Source: Loxodes magnus (Eukaryota; Ciliophora; Karyorelictea; Loxodida; Loxodidae). From it: a stretch of 64,000 nt of DNA. Where the stretch lies: positions 620,001-684,000 of the forward strand of contig CAMPDV010000014.1 in NCBI GenBank assembly GCA_946699065.1, in the 5' to 3' direction. Within the stretch, counting starts at the first letter, position 1. The number at the start of each line of letters is the position of its first letter. Below, piece by piece: positions 36,715-49,629 of the stretch. The translations under genes were made by a program, and so were the position numbers. The notes beneath the pieces are model-generated. The model was not told where the DNA came from and did not search any database. It worked only from the letters and a program-made list of their open reading frames with translations.

Positions 36715-37000
36715 GAACTTAGGTTTATTCTATGAATAAGCTTTCTATCTTTATGGGTAAGTTCATTTCATACTTGTCGCTAAGGAAATCCCTAGTTAGG
36801 ATCAATCTCAGCAAGATAATAAAATCTTTCTGATTATCCACTCTTGCTAGCGATTTTAAGCCTGTTGGCCCATAGTTATGGAACTTACTGGCCGAAGTTT
36901 ATTGAATAAAGCAACAGGATATTCACGTTATAGCGTTAAGATTGCTCTATTTCATTTAGCTGGAAAGAAGTTTCCAGCCTCTTGAAATAGAAATTTTTAA
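36715..37000 (+). repeat. diverged family B repeat, right arm of an old inverted pair
   Basis: It starts AATAATTAAAAAGATGCAGA, contains TGTCGCTAAGGAAATCCCTA and TGATTATCCACTCTTGCTAG, and ends near AGTTAATTATTAATTAATTA. These match the 4038 copy block by block, with scattered changes. Confidence 0.65.
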
Positions 37001-37559
37001 GCTTATAATTAGTTAATTATTAATTAATTAATTTAAGTTTAAGATCTAATAAATCATAAATAAGACAAATCAATCTTATTTTGCAAGAGTTTCATTAAAA
37101 AATGATTACCACTTATCTAATAATATAATTGCTTATACTAATATAATATCTTATATTAACAAGTAATCTAAAGTTATTAGTTCGTATTAAAAAATTAAGC
37201 AAATTATTTGAGGGAAATTCTGCCATATTTAGGATCTTTAACTTACAATTTTTTAAAAGTTAATGTAGCAAATAATTATTTATTATTGATTAAATTTAAA
37301 ACTTGGAGACTCGGAATTATCTTCTTAATTAATTTCATAGTCAAGCATCGAAGAGAAATATATTTTCCACAAGAAGTATATAAAATATATATCTTATCAT
37401 TTCTTTTTAATGGAATATAAATGAAAATATAGCTAGAGTAATATTAATGGATTCAAGTATAACAACTTTGATAACAGTATTTCAGGCAGAGTAAGGACAT
37501 ATGATTTAATTATATTGTTTAATATTGAAAAAATAAAATTTAGTAAATTAAGCAAGTAA

Positions 37560-38170
37560 AATTTTTTAATTAGCTCGTTTAAGCATTAACTTTCCAAATG
37601 TTAAGCAATCTATTTCTTGAAAAGAAAAATAAAATAAATAAAGGAAATCTAAAAGTTGATGATAAACAATATCTTAGAAACGACAGGTCACATACTTTGG
37701 AGCTTTAAGAAAAACGAAAACTTCTAAAAATCGGTATAGAATGGAAATCTTCTAAATCAAGATAAGTTAGCTCTAAAGAAGAATTCCGAGCAGAATGGTT
37801 AGCACAACTATCAACTCCACCAATGAAACAGAAAAAAGAGATTGAACAACTGAATCCATTAAAGAAATAACAAAGAAACAAAAAATTAATGAAAAGGGAT
37901 AAATTCGATAATGCAATATTGATTTGAAAATCTTTGAGATAGAAAAATTTGAAGAAATGGAATCATAATAAATAACTCAGCTAATTTATAAACTTATCAA
38001 GAAAATAAATTTCTTGAATAAAATTTAAACTCTAAGAAGGATGAAATTTTTTAGATATGTCAAAACATTATAGAATATTAAGATGATGATGGGAAATGTA
38101 AAATTTGAAAGAAAAATAAATAATTAACTCAGAATATAAAAAGGATAAAATTAAGGGGACAATATAAAAA
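37560..38170 (+). pseudogene. unidentified coding sequence, probably a remnant
   Basis: The plus strand reads LEKKNKINKGNLKVDD, then RNDRSHTLELQEKRKLLKIG, SKEEFRAEWLAQLSTPPM and KKEIEQLNPLKKQQRNKKLM, a charged and coherent protein. Further on, good composition moves between frames. The first 150 bp match the minus block at 24930-25090, so it is a dispersed sequence, perhaps from a mobile element. No family recognised. Confidence 0.4.
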
Positions 38171-38639
38171 AAAAAGAATTTACAGAGACTGAAATTTATA
38201 CATTTATAATTACATCTAAATCTAAAGGAAAATAGTTATTTTAATTATTAATGAATAATGATTGAAATAAGAATATTAGATTTAATTTATTTTATAATTT
38301 TTAACTAAATTTAAATATATTAGGTTTGATTTAAATTCTCTCATAAAAAATTATAACTATAATAAATTATTGGTTATGTAGGTTTATAATCTTATTTAGC
38401 TTATTAGTTTTCTAAAAAACATATCATAATAAATTATTTTAGCTTAATAAAATTAAAAAAAATAGATTCATAAATCAGAATATAATAAGATCTAGATAAT
38501 TTCAATTTTTAGTGTCTATAACTTCTTCAAATAATTAAAAAAATAAGAAAATGGAACGTCAATCGAAAGATAATAAAAGAATGAAGATATATGAAAAATA
38601 GAAATACCTTTATTACAAAATTTAATATAATTTAATTAT

Positions 38640-40140
38640 AAAAGATTATAATTTTTTGAACTTGCTATTAATCCAACTTAATTTGATCATATCTTCTGAG
38701 AAATAATTTTAAATCTCCTTTTGTTTGTTCCTGCTTAAGATTGTTCAGATTTTTATTTAAAAGAAGTTTAATCCTTTTTATTAAAAAATAATAAAATGTG
38801 AAATTCAAATAAATTTCGAAAGTTAACTATCGTTTTTTTATATCCAACTTTCTGCAATATAGTTTCTGGTTGTCCTTTTAGCTCTCAGAAAAGGTTGTAA
38901 TGAGGATGAAACATATTCTAATCAATATCCACTATTCTAATATAATCTTGATATGATTTTCATAACTTTTTATTATATTCCCAAATTAGAAGCTGCTTTT
39001 GTGGAAATATGTTTTTTGTAATTATTAAGATTAAGTCTCTTTTATATTAATTTTAGTTGGTTCTAAAGTCCTAAAAAGTTCATGAAAATCGATTTCAGCT
39101 AATCAAGAAGTAGGAATCGCCTTATTTGAGGCTTGTGGATCTTTTACCTTATTCGTAATTATTAGTTTCCTTTTTGAAAAGATATTCCACATAATCAAAA
39201 CCAAACTTCAAATATCCCACATTTCTAATGTAAATAGTAAAATTATCCAGAAAATAGTGAAGCTGGTTAATTTGTAGCTTCATAACGTACCATATGAAGC
39301 ATATCAAAATTTCCAAAATTGCTAAGGAGAAACTAATTTTATCTCTAAGTTAATTTAATAATTTAATAAGGTTATCAACTTGTTTAAGGATATTAACTAA
39401 ATGACTAAAGCAATATCCTACTTCTCAATAATAATAGATATGCAAGAATGTATTGGAGTTCCTTAGCAAATATATGGTCATTACTCAATATAATCCAGAA
39501 GCTAATACGAAGCCTGTTTCAGCGAATATTTGAATAACTCTTAACTTATTTACAAAATTAAATCAAATTAAACTTATTTTAAACTAAAAATATTTATTAG
39601 TATTTTAATTGAAAGAACTACTTCTTTCAAATAAAAACAATTTATTGCGTTTAAAAGAAAAGTCATAAAGCTCTCCTCTCCTTGCATAGAATATATTATT
39701 TTAATTGATTTAATAGTTTTGCTTCAAACCAAAAATAAATGATAAATTTGATTATAAACCTTTTCAACAAAAAAATATTATATTAAATAAAAGTTTATTA
39801 GATGACTATGATATAAATAAAAGATTTAAGAGCTTAAATATTTTTAATCTTAATGCTTTTCTAGTTTATTCATACTTCTATCTATGAAAAGTCAGACATT
39901 TTTTAATCATCTTATTTCTTAGAATATGAATCTTTTAATTTTAACACCTTTGCAATTAATACAATCTAAATTTAAAAAAAATTAAATAAGGAAATATCCA
40001 GAAAAACGAAAATTTAATTCAAAATAGACTCAAAGCAAACAGAATATCTTTATATTGAAAACAAAAAAATTCCAAAGAAAAGCAAAGAAATAGAAAAAAT
40101 TAAAAAATAAGTTAATAAAGATAAAAATATTTAAACTTTT
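38640..40140 (+). CDS. suspected gene, frame not resolved
   Basis: GC content rises above the surroundings, especially at 38860-39560. The plus strand gives protein-like runs in more than one frame, for example CNEDETYSNQYPLFQYNLD near 38895, YEAYQNFQNCQGETNFISK near 39290 and KPKINDKFDYKPFQQKN near 39730. Minus-strand frames are also tolerable. I think something is coded here, more likely on the plus strand, but give no product. Confidence 0.3.
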
Positions 40141-40630
40141 CTATTATTCAAAATGCTTTATTATTAAATTCTTTAGTTATTTAAAATTATAAACTTAATC
40201 AAAACTTCATTTAATAAATAAAATAAAAGTTTGATTAACCAATTATAAATATAAAAAATTATAAAATTAATAAGAATCTATTTCTTAGTAATATTATTTT
40301 ATAGTCACTTATTTTAAATCCAACTCATTTTATTAGATTTGCATTTTATTCATTTTAATTTTAAGTTAAATCATTATCTACATTTAATAAAAATAGTTAT
40401 TTTATCTATTAATAAATATAGATAAATTATATTAAATTTTAAATAAATTTATTAAATTTAATTTTAGAATAATTTAATTTCTAAAGAAAAAAATCGATTC
40501 TTTGGCTAAAAGTCTAACTTTATTTTGGAATAAAAATCTATTTATCATATATCTATAAATAAAGATTAATTAATTTTAATTAAAGAGCTTCTTATTCAAC
40601 TATTTCATTTAAACTAACTTTAGTTCTAAA

Positions 40631-41720
40631 TCATGTTATGGTAAATTATAATAGATGAAGCTTATTTAGATTTGAAGAATAAATTTATTTGGTCTTTTAC
40701 TTAAAAAAAATTAATCTAAAATTTATGAATTGCTATTATAATGCATCAAGTCTTTATTATAGATTTTTTTCAAACCTATTCTTTATTTTTCTTCTTTTTC
40801 AAAAAACTTTATATATAAATTATTTAAATCGAAATTATAGAATTTTTCTTCGTTTTTTATTTAAATTTTTTTTCTTTACTATCCTTCATTCAATTCCTTC
40901 TTAATAAAATCTCTTAAATCAGATTTTAAATGTTTTTATCTAATAAAAATAGTCTATCTCTACCTTCTGATTCTTTATTCTTTTTAATTGAAAATTTTAT
41001 TTCTTAAATTTTTCCATCAATTTGCTGCCCGATAATTCTCTATAAATAAAATTTTTAGATTCTATTTTGGTTGCTTTTCATTTTATTTTTTATCAATTTT
41101 ATATTTTTAAATTCGTTTCATGTGCATAAGATATTTTATCATTTTCTTCAAAGTCTGTGCCATCTAATTTTAGAGTTTCTATTCTCTGATCTATGAGTTT
41201 TTTTCAATTTTTCTTATTAATTATCTTCTTATCTAAATAGATAAACTCTATATATTTTTCTTTTTTCTTGAAAAAATCCTCCAAATAATTACTTATACAG
41301 CCAAATTTTATAATGTTTCTAATTATTTTTTCATTAGAACTAAATTCTTAGACGCTTATCTTCATTAACAAAGCTAAATTTTTTTTTCTTTTTTAAACTT
41401 CCCTCAAATAAAGCATAAACCAAGTTTGGATTCTTAAATTTTAATCTTAGGAAGAGAAATTTATTTCTAACTATTATTATTCCTTTTCTTAAACTTATTA
41501 TTATAAAAGCATAATGTTCTTAGATATTTTTCCTTTTATTCAGTTTTAATCTTAGGAAGAGAAATTTATTTCTAACTATTATTATTCCTTTTCTTAAACT
41601 TATTATTATAAAAGCATAATGTTCTTAGATATTTTTCCTTTTATTCAGTTTTAATCTTTGCTTATTCATATAATATCAAAAATAATTAATGCTAATTTAT
41701 TAGAGAATAATTATTAATTT
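40631..41720 (-). CDS. unknown protein with in-frame 35-residue tandem repeat
   Basis: On the minus strand two 105-bp units (41441-41650) encode 35-residue repeats containing NIMLLQQQVQEKEQQQLEIN. The same frame runs on through ALLMKISVQEFSSNEKIIRN, YLEDFFKKKEKYIEFIYLDK, RIETLKLDGTDFEENDK and RELSGSKLMEKFKKQN. That the repeat length is a multiple of three and joins this frame supports coding. An in-frame ATG lies at 41365, but the protein probably starts further up. Possible TGA ends are 40919-40921, 40799-40801 and 40631-40633; I cannot choose. Family unknown; helical, Lys/Gln-rich. Confidence 0.5.
41441..41650 (-). repeat. two 105-bp tandem units
   Basis: The block beginning TTAATCTTAGGAAGAGAAAT at 41441 repeats at 41546 with no visible change, and the first bases return at 41651. 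The identity means a recent duplication. Confidence 0.95.
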
Positions 41721-43605
41721 TTATTTAATATAATTTAATTATTTTCCTAATTTTTTATGATTGAAAGAGTTATTAAAGCATAAATCTTTCTATGCATTTT
41801 AAATTTATATATATCCGTTGCTAAAAATTATAAATAAGAAAAACTCATTATCTTCATTAAATTTAAGCTAATTCTATTTGATAATTATACTATTGATATA
41901 TAAATTAGATAGAATTTTTCTTAAATATTTAAAATATAAATGCTTTATGATATTTATTTATTAGCATTTTATCTATTTAATATAACTATTTATCAATATA
42001 CTCTAGAAATTATTTTACGAATAACTAAAACTTTTAGTTTATTAAATCATTATTTTAGGTTCTTTATAAGCAGTTCAAAACTTACTAAAAGCTATGCTTA
42101 CATTAAATTAATAATTTGCTTATTTTCTTATTTTTAATTATTTATATACAGAATTAAAATTAATTAAGTTTATTTCTTATTAAAACTAAAACATTTGAGA
42201 ATTTAATCTAAGATTAAACTTAATAATTAAGGAATATTTTTATATCAAATTATAAAATTAGAAATACATTTAATTAAAAATACCTATTAATTTCTAAGTT
42301 TCTATTCTTAATAATTATACATAATTTATAATAATAAAACTTAAATACTTGAAATTATTTTTCAATTTTATATAGCTATAATTAAATTTTAAGTAACTTT
42401 TTAAAAATGTTTAGACGATATATTAGATAAGATGGGATATTCTTTAAAATATTTGATTAATCTTTTATAAATTACATAGAAAATCAATAATTTATTTTTA
42501 GTCTATCAGCTTACTATTAACTCTAAATGGAAATTTATAATGCTTTGCTTTTTATCTAAAATAATGAATAAACTCATAAATTTTGTTTTAGATATTAATA
42601 TTTGTTTCTAAGTAAATAACCTTTATTTTGGTTTGCTTTATCTTAATAATCTATTAATTTTGCTTAATCTAAAATAAAATAATTAAAATCCAAACTTATA
42701 GCTGTATGAAACTTAAGTTTCGATATAATAATAAACGATATTTAAGTATAATAAGAATAAATTAATATTCTTTTATTTGATATAGTTTATAGCTATCTCT
42801 TAAGAATTACAGTTTATGCTAATTTTTAATTTAAATTGGATAAGCATATCTAATTAAAATAAAGCTAGGATTTAATAATTATGATAATTTACTGTTATCT
42901 ATATTAATAAAGAGCAACTAAATGAATAAAGTTATTAATATATATTATAATTTCTTAATATTTATACTTTCTCCCATATAACCATTATTATTTATTAAAT
43001 CTATCCTTTCTAAATTATAAAGAAAACTACATAATCATCTTAATACTATAAAGAAAGAGTTCTATACTTTTAGTTCTTTTTGATAAATCTAGTAGAGCAA
43101 TGATTAAAATATATCAAAGTTAGTGATTTAATATTTATAAATTGATTAATAATAGCTTAGTGCTTTTACATTTAGAAGCAAAGGAATTACTTATTTCATT
43201 CGATTCTCTAGAAATTTTATTTAAAATATTTGGAATATAAATGAAAACTTTGAAAGACATGAAAGCTAAAATATAAAAATCTTAATTTGGATATTATAAA
43301 TATAAGCTTAAAAAGTTTAAAAAATGAATACTTATTTAAATCAAACGAATATAATATAAAAGAGTCATCTGATAAATAATTATGATCTTTAGAAGTTTTA
43401 AATGTTTATTAAATTATATTATTCTAGAATGCTGTTACTATTCTAAAAATAGATAATTAAATAAAAAATAAATAATCTATTACCTTTATAAATGATTTAA
43501 TACTCTCATTATTTTATTTCTATATCGTTCATCAAACTATATCCTCCTATTAAATTTCGAGATAAGTAAGTTAAGATTATTAATTTATCTAAAAAAATAA
43601 AAAGT
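41721..43605. other. AT-rich, left flank of duplication copy 3
   Basis: From about 42900 on it resembles 29900-30650 and 48480-49150. Shared landmarks are the GTGCTTTTACATTTAGAAGC block and CTTTCTCCCATATA. Frames differ by small indels between copies. No firm gene. Confidence 0.35.
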
Positions 43606-44192
43606 TAGTGTATAAAATTGCTAAAAAATGAAATATTCTCTCATTTAATTTTAAAAGTTGGCTATCAGGATGATTTTATAATTGTAGAATAAAAGCTACT
43701 TTATAAATATCTATCCTTGTGTAATGGTATAAAAGAAAGATAAAAATATTAAATTCTTTAAAATATTTAAACTTTCTAGCCTAAACTAAAAAATTGATAA
43801 CTTCTTTGATTCTTCTTCATTTAATTAGAGTTTTTCAAAGATATTAATGCAAATTAACTAAATAAAAACGAAAGATAAAATAATAGCACTAAGAAACATC
43901 ATGCCTTAGAGATAAGTATAACCATTTAATTTTCTAAAATAACTTTTACTAAAATAGGTTTAACTGTAATATCTCAATTATAGATATAATTTCTATATAT
44001 AAATTCTATAATAAATCTTAATAAAATATAAAATTATAGACATTTAAATCTCATATCTAGATCTTAACTTAGTGAGATAGAATTACTTTATAAGATTAAC
44101 TATATTTATTGGTATTTTTATCTTGTAAAGCAAACAAATAAGATTTGATTTTTAATGATGAAATAAATGTAAAGTTATCATTTCTTCTATGC

Positions 44193-44969
44193 TCAAATGT
44201 TAGCCTATGGTGCAATAATACCTATATTATGTATTGTTTGCTGATATCCTTCGCTATATCCTTAAGCATGTTAGAAACCTTAAAATTAGTTATAAGGAGT
44301 TTAAGAAATTAAGATTTATAAATTTTGTGGAGGAATCTAGTTTCTATGAAATTAATTACTCAAAATTTATTAAGGGATACTAGGATCTTATTGCCTAAGG
44401 GCCATTTCTTAAATTTGCTTTCTTGGATCATCTTTTCTCAAATTTTAAGATTAACTTTCGCGCACAGTACTAGGCAATGTGTTAATTAACACATTTAAAT
44501 TTAATTGAGGAGCTACTTAATTTCAACTGTTGTAATCGGGAATGTTCTTATCCTTTTGCCAAAAAAACATGAAAGAAGAAAATCCTGAAAAAGATCTAAA
44601 AATTATGGCCATAATTATGCCTATTACAGAGTTTGAAGCTATTTATTTTTTTGCTTAATCCGTATTATCTTTACTTTATAGCACCCAATCATCATCACTG
44701 AACAATATAAAAATACAATCTCCAAAATCATAAGAGCACTCTTCGTTGTTGCATTCTGAATCACAATCGCCATTTCCTAAGATATATTATGAACAATAAC
44801 ATTAAGAATAACTTCGGCAGTCTCCACCATCGAAATTACAAATTTCAGTATTACACTCCTCATCACATTAATCATCTCCTAGTTAATACCAGGAGCAGTA
44901 CATTGAGCACTATTAAAATGTGACTGGGCTATAAATAACCAAGAGGAAAAGGGTAAGCACAGAAGGCAT
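44193..44969 (-). CDS. LNR3: membrane protein with two Lin-12/Notch repeats
   Basis: 258 residues from ATG 44969 to TGA 44193-44195. Signal peptide (MPSVLTLFLLVIYSPVTFQ), LNRs DQCDEECN...FDGGDC and GDCDSECN...YDFGDC, stem with SKDNTDQ, membrane segment near GIIMAIIFRSFSGFSSFM, and a long Gln/Asn-rich tail with HAQGYSEGYQQ and the end PQANI. The tail resembles LNR4 (PAQGYSGGYQPLGYNQG), longer than in LNR1 and LNR2. TGA is Trp in the tail (YNSWNQ) and stop at the end. No frame breaks. Confidence 0.85.
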
Positions 44970-44999
44970 ATTTATAATAATTTAGCCTGTAAACTACAT

Positions 45000-46685
45000 A
45001 AATAGCTTAGATAGAAGATTTAAAGTATTTATTTAATTAGGGCTAAATTAAATATATCTTTAAGTTAAACTTATTTTAAAATTATTAATTAAAAAATGTT
45101 AGTTGTAATTCTTCATTTCACTTCTTTTAGAATTTGTGTCTAATTACTATATGACTATCTTCTATAGATTTAATTATAAAAAAGAAAATACTAAAATAAG
45201 GTTTAAAAATATCTTAAGCAAAAAAACTTAAAAAGGAACAAAAAAAATTAAGCTTTCGAAAATTAGAAATATTTTGGATTGCTCATAGAAACTAAGATCG
45301 GATGATATAAGTAAATTAACAAAAATTTGCTTAAAAAATGCGTTTATCATAGAGAAATAAGAAATTGGAGACGATAAGATATTATTTTATTTATAAGGCA
45401 GCTCAAATAATAAGGGTTATTTTTTAAGAATTCATAAGATTAGAAAAAGATAGTACGAATGCTTGATTTTGAAATAAAAATAATAAAAATAATAAAAATA
45501 TTAATAAATTTCTATTTAACATGATAGTTAAATTTGATTGTAATTGATTATTTATAGAATTTATTTAAAGACGATGTAAACTGTTTAATTTAAAAATCAA
45601 ACCCTAATAATTTTTCTATAGTTGTTAAAACTTTAAAAAAATTTTAAGTTGAATAAAGCTTTTTAAATTTATGGATACAAGTAGAAATTTTCTAAATTCT
45701 AATGATTTATTATTTTGTATTTACTTGTTTAATATAATTTATTAAACAACAGGATATTTTCTTTGTTTAAAAAACTAAAGAAGCGCACATTAGAAAATAG
45801 AAGATAATTGATTAAATTTAATAATTTCAGTTTAACTTTATCACTTAAATAATCTCATAAAAAAGATCTTAGTAAGATTTTATATCTAATTAATTTGACT
45901 ATATCTTTAATTTTCATTTACTTTATTTTATTTCAGAATAGATCTTATAGAAGAAACGTTAAAAACTATACAAATAGTTACATAATAGATTTTATTTTAA
46001 ATATAAAGATTTAAACTCTAAATTTCTTAAAACTTATTAGATAAACATTTTTAGAAAAGGATTTAACTTATTAAAAATCAAATTAATATAATCTTGCTTG
46101 CTGCTAATTTAAAATTAGCTAGAAAGATTTTAAATATTTTAATATAATTAATAATAATAATTATTATTATTAATTGTCGTGGCATCACTATTAATAGGAT
46201 CATCACGATTCAAGAATTTAAAGGCTTAAAAAAGGTATTCACTTAAGGAAGAAATAGGATATATGAAAAAAACAATCTATTAAGGAATAATGACATTTTA
46301 TTTATTTCAAAACTTAAATTTATATTTAATTTATCTTCTTTTAATTAAATTAAAAGAATTCTCTTTCTTTAAATTATTTTATATTATTTTTTAGTTTAAG
46401 AAACAAAAATTTTGTTGGTAATAACTTAATTAAAATATAATCTCTTTTATGCTTTCTAAAAATTAAAAATAATTGCTTTTGTAAATAAACATTTATAAAT
46501 GCATAATAGCATAATATAATTTTATTTATATCATAATTAAATTAAGACTTGCTTAAGATTGTTTTGTTCTATTTATATAATTCTGATAAAAATATAATTC
46601 TACTTTATATAAGCTTTAACTTATTCTTTATTATTTTAATCATATTATTTTATTTAAAAATTAATAAAAAATTAATTTTATTATT
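45000..46685. other. AT-rich inner part of duplication copy 3
   Basis: It aligns loosely with 32120-33940. It includes a TAATAATAATAATTATTATTATTA palindrome at 46146-46170. No gene supported. Confidence 0.35.
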
Positions 46686-46844
46686 AAATATTTTAAGTTA
46701 ATAATATCATATTCTTTGAATAATCAATTAAAAAATTAGAATGAACATGAGTTTAAATCCATTTTTACTAATAAATAAGTTCTAATTTATTACAGAATAG
46801 ATAATATGAATTAATAAAGTTTGTCTTAATTCATTAATATAAAT

Positions 46845-47240
46845 AACATGGATGTTGACTGAGTTTGGAGAACTTGTAGGTAATTTGGTGTTATGTATAC
46901 TGCATTGAGAGTAATCTAGACTAGATGTCACATGGAAAAGGGTAGACAAGTTTTAAAGAGACGTCTAACTTGCTTGAGGGTTCTCTCTAGCATTAAGAAA
47001 TTTAATCAACATGTTATTTGATATACTTAATTGCTTATTCTTATTTGGATCTTATTTAAGAAGACTGAAGCGTTTACATCAATAATAAAGAATAATTTTA
47101 AATAAGTAGATATCCAAAGCTGATATAACATATTGGACGACCGGATTGGCAACAAAAATATGAGAACACTTATATTAATATTAAAATTAACAATTAATTA
47201 GTGACAAACATATTAATGGTGACGTAAATTTATTTTATTT
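46845..47240 (+). other. private insertion in duplication copy 3, possibly coding
   Basis: The homologous blocks of copies 1 and 2 are continuous here, so about 395 bp were inserted. It is GC-richer. The plus strand reads a basic, Trp-rich peptide from an ATG near 46849 (MDVDWVWRTCRQFGVMYTAL, then EKGRQVLKRRLTCLRVL). No family recognised, and no clear repeat at its ends. Confidence 0.4.
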
Positions 47241-47539
47241 TTCTTTATCTTTTAAATATTTTGTAATCACTTATGTGAGATGAAGAGGATATAAAGTTAA
47301 AAAAGAAAAAAAATACAAATTTTATTTATTACATTGTCTAAAACTTGTTTGAGTTAATAAAACAAAGTAAAAACGATGAATTAGATTTGTAAAAAAATAA
47401 AAATATTGTAATATTTTAGAAATAAATTAAAAAATAGTGATATTAAGCGTTTATTTTAAATATATCTTCATCTTTTAAATTTTCATTATATTTTAAAATT
47501 TATCATCTTTATAGATCTTAAAGTTGATTCTAGATATAA

Positions 47540-48070
47540 ATAAATAAATAAATAAATAAATTTGATTATAGAGCGCGAAGCACCTCGTTGGTACCCAGCT
47601 CTTTAATAAATGTTTCAATACATTTCTATTTCTTCAAGTAAGCCTTCAGGTAATAAAAATTCTTCTCTTATTAGTTCCATATCTTCATCATTTTCTTCTT
47701 CAATATCTCTTGTTCTTCTGTCTTCTATCTATCTACGTTTTATTGATTCTTTGTTACAAGCGTCCATTATTTTTTTACATACTTTGCTAATTTTCGTTTC
47801 TAATTCTTTTCTTCTTAATCAAGCTTTTATAAACTCATAAAAACTATCCTTTTCTTGCTCTATAATCTTTTCCTATTTCTTTTTTTCATTCAATTTTCTT
47901 TTCTAAGTATCCTTTTTTTCTTTTTTCTAATATGTTTTTGATATAATCTTTTATTATCAAGTCAGTTTTAGCTCTTTTTTACTCTTCTTAGGTTCTAATG
48001 AATTTTTCGAATTTTGCCGTACCTCATATTATATCAAATAGTTCCATTCCTTGTCTTTCTACTCCTATTG
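47540..48070 (-). mobile_element. ORF 3' end joined to a family A tail
   Basis: The minus strand reads an acidic helical C-terminus (RRTRDIEEENDEDMELIREE, then LLPEGLLEEIEMY) ending at TGA 47615-47617. Thirty bases later comes the family A hairpin (AAAGAGCTGGGTACCAACGA ... GCGCTCTATAATC) and a TTTATTTATTTA tail. Upstream there is a basic helical part (KDYIKNILEKRKKGYLEKKI). So a protein-coding element ends in the family A 3' end, as expected for the LINE that mobilises those SINEs. It is truncated at the 5' side and looks broken. Confidence 0.55.
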
Positions 48071-48479
48071 TTCTTATAATATAAATTAAGAAAGTCTAAA
48101 TATTATAATAGAATAATAATTTAAGAAAGCCTTAATTTTATATTATTTTATTATTTTTAGAAAATATTAAATAATTTAAATTACTTATTTCGATATAAAT
48201 AAGTACAATACTTAAAATTTACGATTTTTTTCTAAGTTCCAAAGAAATAAGAGTACAAGGAATTTTAATAATTCTAGAAAATTAAAAAATAATCAGATTA
48301 TTTTAAGTCCAAGCTTTGCTTTTGTATATTTTCCAATTTAGAATAATTATTATAAACTTTTATTTTATTTATTTAATATAAATCAAATTTATTTCTAATG
48401 ATGACGTTTTTGTAGCTTTTTAGTTAAATTGGATAAATCTATCTAATAATCCTAAATAAAGTTTAATATTAATTTGTTT

Positions 48480-49150
48480 CTATAAACTTATTGATTATCT
48501 TGAATTAAAGAAGAATTATTATTTGGAAATAGTTACTATTTATTTTTTTTCGTTATTTATACAACTCTTATATTAGCTTAGCATTAAACTCATACACTCT
48601 GTTCATATCTATAAAAGATTTTAATTTTTTATAATAATATAATTTATCTTTATAGAAGTACTCTACTTTTTGCTTCTTTATATTTAAATTTATCAAGGCA
48701 TAAAGTCTAAAATCTTACAAAAGTTAGTTATGCAATATTTGTCATTCCAAATTAATAATAATTTAGATTTTTTACATTTTAGAAGCTAAGAAATTTATAG
48801 TTAAGAAAATCATTTAACAAATTAATTTAAAAAAAGTTTAAATCTAAACTTCAACTTCGACTAGAAAGTTAAAAATAAAATACTTAAAAATAAATTTTAT
48901 AAATGAAAGCTGTAAAAATTTGAAAAATAGATGCGAACTAACATTAAAATAAATGGCATATAGATAGAATCATTTATTAAAATAATTCTAAGCGCTTGAA
49001 ATTTATTAGGTGATCTATTCAAGACACTATTTACTTAAATAAATTAAAAACAATTTCAAAAAATAACTTTTTTTTCTATTTCTAAATAAACAATTTTAGA
49101 TTCTTAATATCTTATTAAGCATCTTATCTTTTTATTAATTTATTATAGAT
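48480..49150. repeat. start of a fourth duplication copy
   Basis: 48810-48990 matches 30290-30440 (ATAAATGAAAGCTGT, then GCATATAGATA followed by CATTT). That is the left flank of an LNR unit, but no LNR gene follows, so the fourth copy is truncated. Confidence 0.5.
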
Positions 49151-49629
49151 GATAAAAACAATGAAATTTTAAAATGGATTAAGCATTTATATACTTTTAC
49201 AATAGATCAATATTTAAACATGATTCATTTAGTATTTAATGTAAATTTCTTCATGATAATTATTGATATACTTTATTCTATTACAAAGTAATTTAAAACT
49301 TAATTATTATTATAATTTTTTATTTAAATAAAGATTGAATTAAAAATAATTTAAAATTAAATTAATAAATTAATTTCCTAATTCGATGCTATTTATTATT
49401 TTATAATTTTAATTTTAATTTTTTTTTTGTAAAATTAAAATTAAAAAATTAGATAAATTTGGCTTATAATTAATTTTAAATTAAACATTATTATATTTTA
49501 AAATATTATTCTTCTATTTTGCTTTAGTTAAGAATTTATGATAAAGATGATTCTATGATAGTCTGCTAAATCACTAAATATGTTTATCTATCTTTCATCT
49601 CAGTAAAATTAAAATTTTAAAGTTTTAAA

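Larger units (their letters stand above)
43610..48300. repeat. segmental duplication, copy 3
   Basis: It carries LNR3, then blocks at 46690-46845 and 47240-47350 matching 19970-20225 and 33950-34200, and a block at 48180-48290 matching about 21190-21300 and 35620-35720. It is more diverged from copies 1 and 2 than they are from each other. Private insertions are at 46845-47240 and 47540-48070. Confidence 0.65.

Noticed and set aside
38468-39700. Hydrophobic minus-strand gene
   Set aside because: The frame is open only because no triplet stops; plus-strand frames look at least as good, so I kept it as unresolved.
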